Assembly: GCF_019334725.1 (NCBI RefSeq) | Contig: NZ_CP079818.1 | Span: 434,001 to 498,000 of the forward strand | Length of the DNA: 64,000 nucleotides | Direction of reading: 5' to 3' | Source: Neisseria perflava | Lineage (GTDB): Bacteria; Pseudomonadota; Gammaproteobacteria; Burkholderiales; Neisseriaceae | Shown here: piece by piece, positions 56,852 through 64,000 of the stretch | Layout of the letters: each line of letters opens with the position of its first letter | Position numbering within the stretch: the stretch's first letter is position 1 | Translations under genes and position numbers: made by a program | The notes under the pieces: generated by a model | What the model was told of the DNA's origin: nothing | Seen by the model: only the letters and a program-made list of their open reading frames with translations | Databases searched by the model: none

Positions 56852-57347
56852 CGTCCGTTTCGGGACCCGAACCTGCCGTCGCAGGCCGTCTGAAACGGAT
56901 TTATTGTTAAAACGAGATTTTATATTAAAAACGCACTCCGCAAAGCATTTCCTTGTGTTTGTTCAAAGCCGGCAAACGCAATCCCGTAATTAAGTTTGAA
57001 TTGAACCTGCCGTCCGGCCGGGCGTAAGACGCAGTCCGCGCAGCACCGTCCGAAATTACCGGCGCTACGATAATAAGAAGATGTAGGCTGCCTTATTTTG
57101 TCCGAAACATCAGCATTCGGACGGCAGCGGAACCATCAACCTTTCCGCCGCATTGTTCTTTATTTCCTTCTTTATCCGAATCCGTCCGCACATGGCTTGA
57201 GCTCAAGCATGCAACCTTGCGGATTTCAAATCAAATACTGGTTACACGGGGATTTTCCCATCTTGCCTTTGAAGAGTGCCAACCGGACAGACAGGCCGTC
57301 TGAAAAAGATATTCACAAATCAAACGGCCGCTGTTCACGAGGTGACT
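56852..57347 (+). promoter_or_regulatory. Long 5' leader of rne
   Basis: About 495 nt between the predicted start and the rne ATG, without a protein gene. It contains several GC-rich inverted segments (for example around 57008-57060 and 57100-57125) and a DUS near 57293. E. coli rne has a 361-nt leader through which RNase E limits its own mRNA. A like role here is inference. Confidence 0.5.
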
Positions 57348-60233
57348 ATGAAAAGAATGTTATTTAACGCAACGCAGGCCGAAGAGCTGCGCGTTGCCAT
57401 TGTCGATGGCCAAAACCTTTTGGACTTGGACATCGAAACGCTGGGCAAAGAACAGCGTAAAGGCAATATCTACAAAGGTATCATTACCCGCATCGAGCCG
57501 TCGCTGGAAGCGTGTTTCGTCGATTACGGAACCGACCGCCACGGCTTTTTGCCGTTTAAGGAAGTATCGCGTTCATATTTCCGCGACTACGAAGGCGGCA
57601 GGGCGCGTATTCAGGACGTGCTCAAAGAGGGCATGGAAGTTATCGTCCAAGTCGAAAAAGACGAGCGCGGCAACAAAGGCGCGGCGCTGACCACTTTCAT
57701 CAGCCTGGCCGGCCGCTATTTGGTATTGATGCCGAATAATCCGCGCGGCGGCGGCGTATCCCGCCGTATCGAAGGCGAAGAGCGCCAAGAGTTGAAAGCC
57801 GCCATGGCCGAACTCGATATTCCGAACGGCATGAGCATTATTGCCCGCACCGCCGGCATCGGCCGCAGCGCGGAAGAGTTGGAATGGGACTTGAACTACC
57901 TCAAGCAACTCTGGCAAGCCATTGAAGAAGCAGGCAAAGCACACCATGACCCTTACCTGCTCTTTATGGAAAGCTCGCTGCTGATTCGTGCGATTCGCGA
58001 CTATTTCCGTCCCGATATCGGCGAGATTCTGGTGGATAATCAAGAAGTTTACGACCAAGTTGCCGAGTTCATGAGCTATGTCATGCCGAGCAATGTAGGC
58101 CGTCTGAAACTCTATCAAGACCACACGCCGCTGTTCTCCCGTTTCCAAATCGAACACCAAATCGAAAGCGCGTTCTCACGCAGCGTCAGCCTGCCTTCCG
58201 GCGGCGCGATTGTGATCGACCACACCGAAGCCCTGGTTTCCATCGACGTCAACTCTGCGCGCGCTACACGCGGCTCGGATATTGAAGACACCGCGTTCAA
58301 AACCAATATGGAAGCCGCCGAAGAGGTCGCCCGCCAAATGCGCCTGCGCGACTTGGGCGGTTTGGTCGTCATCGACTTCATCGACATGGAAAATCCGAAA
58401 CACCAACGCGATGTTGAAAACGTCCTGCGCGACGCGCTCAAAAAAGACCGCGCCCGCGTGCAAATGGGCAAACTTTCGCGTTTCGGCCTCTTGGAATTGA
58501 GCCGCCAACGTTTGAAACCGGCTTTGGGCGAAAGCAGTCATGTTGCGTGTCCGCGCTGTGCCGGTACCGGCGTCATCCGCGGCATCGAATCCACCGCCTT
58601 GCACGTTTTGCGCATCATTCAAGAAGAAGCGATGAAAGACAACACCGGCGAAGTACGCGCACAAGTGCCTGTCGATGTTGCCACCTTCCTGTTGAACGAA
58701 AAACGCGCCGAGCTGTTTGCGATGGAAGAGCGCTTGGATGTGAACGTCATCCTGATTCCAAACATCCACTTGGAAAACCCGCACTACGAAATCAACCGTA
58801 TCCGCATTGACGACGTAGAAGAAGACGGCGAACCGAGCTACAAACGCGTTGCCGAGCCGGAAGAAGACGAATCCGCCAAACCTTTCGGCAGCGAAAAAGC
58901 CAAAGCTTCCCGTCCTGAGCCAGCTGTCAAAGGCGTGCGCCATACCCAGCCTGCACCGACTGTCGCCCCTGAGAAAAAAGCCTCTTGGTGGGACAGCTTC
59001 AAAGCTTGGTTGAAACGCATTTTCGGCGGCGAGCCTGCCCCTGCCGCAGTTGCTCCAGAGCCTGCCGAAAAACGCACGGCAAACAACCGCAGCCCAAACA
59101 GCAACCGCCGTTCAAACAGCCGCCGTCAAAATCCACGCCGCAACAACAAACACGACGGCAGCAAAGTCGAAGTGCGCGAAGTGAATGCTGAAGCTGCCGA
59201 CAGCAAGTTTGAAGAAAACAAATTAAACGAAAGCCGCAACGACGAGCGTAAAGACAGCCGCCGCAACCGCAACCGTAATAACCGCCGCGATGATCGAAAC
59301 AACGAGCGCAACCGTGTTGAGGAAGTGGTTGAAGACGTAAACGTTCAAGAAGTGGTTGCACTGGCTGAGATGCCGTCTGAAAACCAAGCGGAACAAAACG
59401 GCAATAAACGCCGCCGCAACAACGGCCGTAACGAGCGCAACCGTCATCAATCTGCGGAAAACCGTGTTGAGGACGCGAACATTCAAGCAGCCGATGGCGA
59501 ACAGGCGCAAGTTGAAGCGGACGATAACGCCCGCAGCGAAGAGGGTGTGAAAAACAACGGCCGTCAAGGACGCGACCGCAACAACCGTCAGCGCAACAAC
59601 CGCAACGACCGCCGTTCCAACAGCAAAAAACGCAATATTCCGTCTTCGGCAAAAATCGAGCAATACCTGAACATTACCGATACCGCCGACAAAGTCCTCT
59701 TTGCCGTAGCGCATGTTTTGGGTTTGAACGAAACGGTTGAAGTTGCAAATGCGACATTGTCTTCTGAAAGCAACCAAGCCGAGCCGCTGGTAATTGTGGT
59801 ATCCGAGCCTGAAGTTGCCAGCGCAGAGCCATTCGTATTTGCGATTGAAAGCGAAGACGAACCTGCCGTCGCGCAAACTGAAGGCGCTGATGCCGAACAA
59901 GCCCTGCTTGCTTCTGCAGTCAGCAACGTCAAAGAAGCCATTTCTGCAGTATTGTCTCCGAATGAAACGGCTACTGTTGCACCAGCCGAAGTGCCAACCG
60001 AAACTGTTGCCACACAAACTGAAACCGTAGCCGAAGCAGCGCCTGTTGCAATCGTTGTGCCTGAGAGCTTAGGCGATTTGATCTTCGTTGAAACCGATCC
60101 GCAAGCCGTTGCCGCTTTTGCCGCGCAACCACAACCTGAACTGGTTGCTAAAACACGCCGTTCGGATGTACCTAAAGTAGAAGTGGAAGACGTAGCAGTC
60201 GAAATGATTTTGGTGGAAACACGCAAAGACTAA
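57348..60233 (+). CDS. rne: Ribonuclease E
   Basis: Central endoribonuclease of mRNA decay and rRNA/tRNA processing, 961 residues. It begins MKRMLFNATQAEELRVAIVD. The S1 domain (about 35-120) contains GHFLPFKE-like HGFLPFKEVSRS. The DNase I-like catalytic part has VSIDVNSARATRGSDIE and VVIDFIDME with the two Mg-binding Asp. The zinc-link is CPRCAGTG. From about residue 540 the C-terminal half is Arg/Asn-rich, then Glu/Ala-rich, and disordered, as in degradosome-scaffold regions. The start at 57348 follows CGAGGTGACT. Confidence 0.96.
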   Translation: MKRMLFNATQAEELRVAIVDGQNLLDLDIETLGKEQRKGNIYKGIITRIEPSLEACFVDYGTDRHGFLPFKEVSRSYFRDYEGGRARIQDVLKEGMEVIVQVEKDERGNKGAALTTFISLAGRYLVLMPNNPRGGGVSRRIEGEERQELKAAMAELDIPNGMSIIARTAGIGRSAEELEWDLNYLKQLWQAIEEAGKAHHDPYLLFMESSLLIRAIRDYFRPDIGEILVDNQEVYDQVAEFMSYVMPSNVGRLKLYQDHTPLFSRFQIEHQIESAFSRSVSLPSGGAIVIDHTEALVSIDVNSARATRGSDIEDTAFKTNMEAAEEVARQMRLRDLGGLVVIDFIDMENPKHQRDVENVLRDALKKDRARVQMGKLSRFGLLELSRQRLKPALGESSHVACPRCAGTGVIRGIESTALHVLRIIQEEAMKDNTGEVRAQVPVDVATFLLNEKRAELFAMEERLDVNVILIPNIHLENPHYEINRIRIDDVEEDGEPSYKRVAEPEEDESAKPFGSEKAKASRPEPAVKGVRHTQPAPTVAPEKKASWWDSFKAWLKRIFGGEPAPAAVAPEPAEKRTANNRSPNSNRRSNSRRQNPRRNNKHDGSKVEVREVNAEAADSKFEENKLNESRNDERKDSRRNRNRNNRRDDRNNERNRVEEVVEDVNVQEVVALAEMPSENQAEQNGNKRRRNNGRNERNRHQSAENRVEDANIQAADGEQAQVEADDNARSEEGVKNNGRQGRDRNNRQRNNRNDRRSNSKKRNIPSSAKIEQYLNITDTADKVLFAVAHVLGLNETVEVANATLSSESNQAEPLVIVVSEPEVASAEPFVFAIESEDEPAVAQTEGADAEQALLASAVSNVKEAISAVLSPNETATVAPAEVPTETVATQTETVAEAAPVAIVVPESLGDLIFVETDPQAVAAFAAQPQPELVAKTRRSDVPKVEVEDVAVEMILVETRKD

Positions 60234-60248
60234 GATTGGTTTTCCATT

Positions 60249-60282
60249 AAAAGCCCGATGTTGAACGCATTGGGCTTTTTTA
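60249..60282 (+). terminator. Intrinsic terminator of rne
   Basis: AAAAGCCC and GGGCTTTTTT around a 15-nt loop with internal pairing, 15 bp past the stop. Confidence 0.85.
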
Positions 60283-60425
60283 TTGGCAAGGAGGTGCGCT
60301 GCTCATTTTCTTTGTGTTTGCTATGAGGGTTGCTACATGGTTGAAAAAGCAGGATTGCTTGCTGAGAAAGGGAAGGGCGTGATTCTTTCAATGAGAAGGA
60401 CTTAACGAAATAGATTGATATGAGA

Positions 60426-60457
60426 AAAGGCCGTCTGAAATGGTTTCAGACGGCCTT
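60426..60457 (-). terminator. DUS terminator of mscL
   Basis: AGGCCGTCTGAA and TTCAGACGGCCT with a 5-nt loop. The 60283-60425 interval shows nothing else. Confidence 0.8.
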
Positions 60458-60485
60458 GGTTTGTGTGTATGTTTAGGTATTGTGA

Positions 60486-60929
60486 TTATTTTTTGTTCAG
60501 AGAGTCACGGATTTCGCGCAACAACAGAACTTCTTCGCTAGGCTCTGCTGGTGCTTCTTCAGCAGGAGCTTCGGTTTTTTTCACGGAGTTGATGGCTTTA
60601 ACCACGCAGAAGATGGCAGCGGCGATGATCAGGAAGCTGATCACAGTGTTGATGAACAGACCAATGTTCAAAGTAACGGCACCGGCTGCTTGAGCGGCCG
60701 CCAGGCTGGCGTAACCAGCTTCAGGAGCGGCTTGTGCGCCGTCTTTCAGCGTGATGAACAGGTTGGAGAAATCAACGCCACCAATCAGCAGACCGATAGG
60801 AGGCATGATTACATCGTCAACCAATGATTTGACGATGCCGCTGAATGCTGTACCGACAACCATACCGACTGCGAGGTCGATCACGTTGCCACGCATAATA
60901 AATTCTTTAAATTCTGAAGCGATTGACAT
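60486..60929 (-). CDS. mscL: Large-conductance mechanosensitive channel
   Basis: A 147-residue inner-membrane channel that opens on hypo-osmotic shock. It has MscL's first helix (FKEFIMRGNVIDLAVGMVVGTAFSGIVKSLVDD), a periplasmic loop of Ala-rich sequence, the second helix (NTVISFLIIAAAIFCVVKAIN) and a cytoplasmic helical bundle ending LLLREIRDSLNKK. It is about ten residues longer than E. coli MscL because of the Ala/Pro/Glu linker. Confidence 0.96.
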   Translation of the reverse strand: MSIASEFKEFIMRGNVIDLAVGMVVGTAFSGIVKSLVDDVIMPPIGLLIGGVDFSNLFITLKDGAQAAPEAGYASLAAAQAAGAVTLNIGLFINTVISFLIIAAAIFCVVKAINSVKKTEAPAEEAPAEPSEEVLLLREIRDSLNKK

Positions 60930-61316
60930 AATTAATCTCCTGTATGTGTTTGAGTCAAAATCAGATGTGATTCAATAAATTGGCAGGCATATTAACGCTT
61001 TATCGGTTAAGAAAAATTCATTAATGTTAAATTTTGTATTTTAGGCCAAAAATGCCCTGCTTCTATGCCTTCTGTATGAAAAACAGGCCGTCTGAAATTT
61101 TTCTGTTACTTTTTTGCACCACTTTTTATTAGTGGCTAAGTATCAGATAACATGAATGTTATCTTTGGAATCAATGCTCTATCTTGCCTTTTAAATGAGA
61201 TGAAATGATAATGTTGTAATGTTAGTAACATAATACGCCAAAGCATACGACAATCATGTTTCATGCGCATAAAAAACGCACTTTCATCATGAAAGTGCGT
61301 TTTGCGTGAAAGCTGT
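60930..61316. other. Intergenic region between mscL and fabI
   Basis: AT-rich, with one single DUS near 61085 and the fabI terminator at 61273-61303. It should contain the mscL promoter, which I cannot place confidently. No gene is seen. Confidence 0.5.
61273..61303 (-). terminator. Intrinsic terminator of fabI
   Basis: AAAACGCACTTTC and GAAAGTGCGTTTT with a 5-nt loop. Confidence 0.9.
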
Positions 61317-62105
61317 TTAGTTCTCTTCGTCGTTCAGCGCGTTGATGCTGTAACCGCCGTCAACGTAGGTAATCTCGCCGGTGATGCCGGAAGCGAGGTC
61401 GGACAGCAGGAAGGCGGCTGTGTTGCCGACTTCTTCGGTGGTAACGTTGCGGCCCAATGGGTTGTGGGAAGCGACGTGGCCCAAGAGTTTGCTGAGATCG
61501 GCGATGCCGGAAGCAGCCAGGGTTTTGATCGGGCCTGCGGAGATGCCGTTGCAGCGGATGCCTTCTTTGCCCAGGCAAGCGGCAGTGAAGCGGATGCCGG
61601 CTTCGAGGCTGGCTTTGGCCATGCCCATAACGTTGTAGTTAGGAATGGCACGAACGGCGCCCAAGTAGCTCAGGGCAACGATTGCGGCGTTGCGGCCCTG
61701 CATCATCGGACGGGCGGCTTTTGCCAGTGCAGGCAGGCTGTATGCGGAGATTTCGTGAGCGGTGTTGAACGCTTCGCGGCTGATGCTGTCGAGGAAGTCG
61801 CCGCTCAAAGCTTCTTTAGGGGCGAAGCCGATGGAGTGAACCAAGCCGTCCAAGCCGTCCCAGTGTTTGCCCAAGTCAACGAAAACTTGGTTGATTTCGT
61901 CGTCGCTGGCAACGTCGCAGCGGAACACGAGTTCGGAGCCGAGTTCGGCAGCCATTTTACGGACGCGCTCTTCCAGTTTGTCGACAACATAAGTAAATGC
62001 CAATTCCGCGCCTTGTTCGCGGCAGGCTTTGGCGATGCCGTAAGCGATGGAACGCTCGGAGATCATGCCGGTAATCAGAATTTTTTTGCCTTGCAAAAAG
62101 CCCAT
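61317..62105 (-). CDS. fabI: Enoyl-[acyl-carrier-protein] reductase (NADH)
   Basis: Final reductase of the fatty-acid elongation cycle, 262 residues, cytoplasmic tetramer. It opens GFLQGKKILITGMISERSIAYGIAKAC with the variant glycine-rich NAD loop of FabI. The catalytic Tyr-(x)6-Tyr/Lys set lies in HEISAYSLPALAKAAR and LSYLGAVRAIPNYNVMGMAKASLEA. The tail ITGEITYVDGGYSINAL is also typical. Confidence 0.97.
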   Translation of the reverse strand: MGFLQGKKILITGMISERSIAYGIAKACREQGAELAFTYVVDKLEERVRKMAAELGSELVFRCDVASDDEINQVFVDLGKHWDGLDGLVHSIGFAPKEALSGDFLDSISREAFNTAHEISAYSLPALAKAARPMMQGRNAAIVALSYLGAVRAIPNYNVMGMAKASLEAGIRFTAACLGKEGIRCNGISAGPIKTLAASGIADLSKLLGHVASHNPLGRNVTTEEVGNTAAFLLSDLASGITGEITYVDGGYSINALNDEEN

Positions 62106-62150
62106 TTTCTTATCCTTTAGCAGTGGTATTGCGGTTGCATTAAACTGCGC

Positions 62151-62159
62151 ATTATAGCA
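62151..62159 (-). promoter_or_regulatory. Predicted extended -10 promoter of fabI
   Basis: Minus strand TGCTATAAT: consensus TATAAT with the TGn extension, about 45 bp before the start codon. No good -35 box is seen. Confidence 0.6.
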
Positions 62160-62248
62160 AAAACCGCTGTTTCGGCATAGAAAACAACGGATAATTCTTT
62201 GTCTTGCCTCAAATAGGGATGAGGTTGTCTGCCGGGGCCGTCTGAAAC

Positions 62249-62277
62249 CTGACGGAACGGCGGCAAAACGTTATACT
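62249..62277 (+). promoter_or_regulatory. Predicted promoter of ppk1
   Basis: CTGACG, 17 bp, TATACT, about 37 bp before the ATG. Confidence 0.5.
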
Positions 62278-62313
62278 TGATAGTCTTAATGACCGATGTT
62301 TCAGGAGTGAACC

Positions 62314-64000
62314 ATGCCCGAGCAAAACCGCATTCTTTGCCGAGAACTCAGCCTGTTGGCGTTTAACCGCCGTGTACTGGCTCAGGCGCAGGATACGAAA
62401 GTTCCTTTGTTGGAACGTTTGCGTTTCCTGTGCATCGTGTCTTCCAATTTGGACGAATTTTTTGAAGTGCGCATGGCGTGGTTGAAACGCGAAAACAAAT
62501 TGCGTCCGCATCAGCTGCTCGACAACGGCAAAACCGCGGCCGAAACCATCGAAGCGGTGGCGAAAGAGGCGCAGGCCTTGATCCGCGAGCAGTACGATCT
62601 GTTTAACAAAGTATTGCAGCCTGCACTCAGCCGCGCCGGCATTCATTTCTATCGCCGCCACAAATGGACGGCCGCGCAGAAAAAATGGATCGAGAACTAT
62701 TTCGACAACGAGCTGTTGCCCATTCTCACACCCATTGGACTTGATCCGTCACACCCGTTTCCGCGCCCGTTAAACAAATCGCTCAACTTCGCCGTCGAAC
62801 TTGAAGGCACGGATGCGTTCGGCCGTCCGTCAGGAATGGCGATTGTGCAGGCTCCGCGCATTTTGCCGCGCGTCGTCCCCATGCCGTCTGAAATTTGCGG
62901 CGGCGATGCAGGCTTTGTGTTCTTGTCTTCGATTTTGCATGCCCATGTCGGCAAACTCTTTCCCGGCATGAAGGTCAAAGACTGCCATCAGTTCCGCCTC
63001 ACGCGTGACAGTGATTTGACGGTTGATGAAGAAGATTTGAAAAACCTGCGTGCCGCGATTCAAAACGAATTGCACGACCGCGAATACGGCGACGGCGTGC
63101 GCTTGGAAGTGGCGGATACTTGTCCGGCGCATATTCACGACTTCCTGCTTGCCCAGTTCAAACTGACTTCTGCCGAGCTGTATCAGGTCAAAGGGCCGGT
63201 CAATTTGGTGCGCCTCAATGCCGTCCCCGATTTGGTGGACAGGCCAGATTTGAAGTTTCCGCCGCGCAATGCAGGCCGTCTGAAAGCCTTGCGCAAAAAC
63301 GGCTCCGTATTCAAACTGGTTAAACAGTCGCCTATCTTGCTGCACCACCCGTATCAGTCTTTCGATCCGGTTGTCCAAATGATACGCGAGGCTGCAGCCG
63401 ATCCGGATGTATTGGCCGTCAAAATGACCATCTACCGCACCGGCAGCAATTCCGAGCTTGTGCGCGCATTGATGAAGGCCGCCCTTGCCGGTAAACAAGT
63501 AACCGTCGTTGTCGAACTGATGGCGCGTTTTGACGAAGCCAACAACGTCAACTGGGCGAAACAGCTGGAAGAGGCAGGTGCGCACGTCGTGTACGGCGTA
63601 TTCGGCTACAAAGTCCATGCCAAAATGGCTTTGGTTATCCGTCGCGAAGACGGCGTGCTCAAGCGTTATGCCCACCTCGGTACCGGCAACTACCACCAAG
63701 GCACATCGCGCATCTACACCGACTTCGGCATCATCACCGCCGACGAACAAATCACTGCCGATGTGAACATTCTGTTTATGGAAATCACAGGTTTGGGCAA
63801 GCCGGGCCGTCTGAACAAGCTCTATCAAAGCCCGTTTACCCTGCACAAAATGGTCATCGACCGCATCAAGCAGGAAACCGAACACGCCAAAGCAGGCAAA
63901 CCGGCGCGGATTACCGCCAAGATGAATTCCCTCATCGAGCCGAGCGTAATTGATGCGCTGTATCAAGCCAGCGCGGCAGGCGTGCAAATCGACTTGATTG
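62314..64000 (+). CDS. ppk1: Polyphosphate kinase 1 (3' end cut by window edge)
   Basis: Makes inorganic polyphosphate from ATP at the membrane. The frame is open from the ATG at 62314 (AGGAG 6 nt upstream) to the right edge, 562 codons of an expected 680-700. N-terminal RELSLLAFNRRVLAQA and NLDEFFEVRMAWLKR are PPK1 signatures. Later come PYQSFDPVVQMIREAA, the MTIYRTGSNSELVRAL segment, and the region with the autophosphorylated His in KVHAKMALVIRR. The GNYHQGTSRIYTDFG block follows. The C-terminal domain is outside the window. Confidence 0.96.
   Translation, partial: MPEQNRILCRELSLLAFNRRVLAQAQDTKVPLLERLRFLCIVSSNLDEFFEVRMAWLKRENKLRPHQLLDNGKTAAETIEAVAKEAQALIREQYDLFNKVLQPALSRAGIHFYRRHKWTAAQKKWIENYFDNELLPILTPIGLDPSHPFPRPLNKSLNFAVELEGTDAFGRPSGMAIVQAPRILPRVVPMPSEICGGDAGFVFLSSILHAHVGKLFPGMKVKDCHQFRLTRDSDLTVDEEDLKNLRAAIQNELHDREYGDGVRLEVADTCPAHIHDFLLAQFKLTSAELYQVKGPVNLVRLNAVPDLVDRPDLKFPPRNAGRLKALRKNGSVFKLVKQSPILLHHPYQSFDPVVQMIREAAADPDVLAVKMTIYRTGSNSELVRALMKAALAGKQVTVVVELMARFDEANNVNWAKQLEEAGAHVVYGVFGYKVHAKMALVIRREDGVLKRYAHLGTGNYHQGTSRIYTDFGIITADEQITADVNILFMEITGLGKPGRLNKLYQSPFTLHKMVIDRIKQETEHAKAGKPARITAKMNSLIEPSVIDALYQASAAGVQIDLI

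Noticed and set aside
60321..60380. A 19-codon plus-strand frame after rne
   Set aside because: No ribosome binding site at a suitable distance and it lies beyond the rne terminator without a visible promoter.

Overview
The window is chromosomal DNA from a Neisseria species, most likely a commensal of the N. subflava/flavescens type. The main evidence is the very dense 12-mer DNA uptake sequence AGGCCGTCTGAA (the AG-DUS dialect). It is often arranged as inverted pairs that act as terminators and sometimes lies inside genes, where it encodes GRLK or SDGL. The meningococcal/gonococcal form ATGCCGTCTGAA is rare here. Gene content is also neisserial: an incomplete PTS, the galE-rfbBAC/tex block of the capsule locus, the mla operon and periplasmic LigE.

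Layout. 1-5.1 kb: thiC (cut by the left edge) with a TPP riboswitch, tRNA-fMet, a FUSC-type membrane protein, rnhB and pyrD. 5.2-9.5 kb: an OPT-family peptide transporter, a compact candidate type I toxin-antitoxin locus (7.40-7.64 kb), waaA and a pseudoazurin. 9.6-12.8 kb: a three-gene iron/siderophore ABC importer behind a Fur-like box. 13.2-18 kb: EIIA-HPr-EI of the PTS, a hypoxanthine-guanine phosphoribosyltransferase and an orphan ThiP-like permease. 18.2-25.1 kb: cytochrome b561, pdxA, an S49 peptidase, an LprI-type lipoprotein, gltS and a Sel1-repeat protein.

25.4-34.4 kb is a capsule-locus remnant. A 920-residue hybrid fuses a KpsC (LipA/CtrE)-like protein, through eight 18-bp tandem repeats, to the C-terminal half of a KpsS (LipB/CtrF)-like protein. 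It is followed by rfbC, rfbA, rfbB and galE (region D) and divergent tex (region E). No capsule polymer-synthesis or ctrABCD genes are present in this stretch. 34.4-40.5 kb holds accessory genes: a HARE-HTH/PD-(D/E)xK protein (HrgA-like), a small Cys-rich secreted protein, a LysR/DoxX/nitroreductase group, cysS and a zeta-like kinase with a small partner. 40.5-47.2 kb: obgE, a thioredoxin/thioesterase operon and the complete mlaFEDCBA phospholipid-transport operon.

47.3-64 kb: a secreted protein of unknown function, a GT39-like membrane protein, rpmE, a hexapeptide acetyltransferase, a Tat-exported Cys-rich copper-storage-like protein, an L,D-transpeptidase-like protein with an OmlA-like lipoprotein, a metallo-beta-lactamase-fold hydrolase, ligE, a HAD phosphatase, rluC, rne with an unusually long leader, mscL, fabI and ppk1 (cut by the right edge).

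The two observations most worth following are the unrecognised type I toxin-antitoxin candidate at 7402-7644 and the repeat-linked KpsC-KpsS hybrid at 25485-28247. All assignments come from reading the sequence and recalling protein families; no database search was run.
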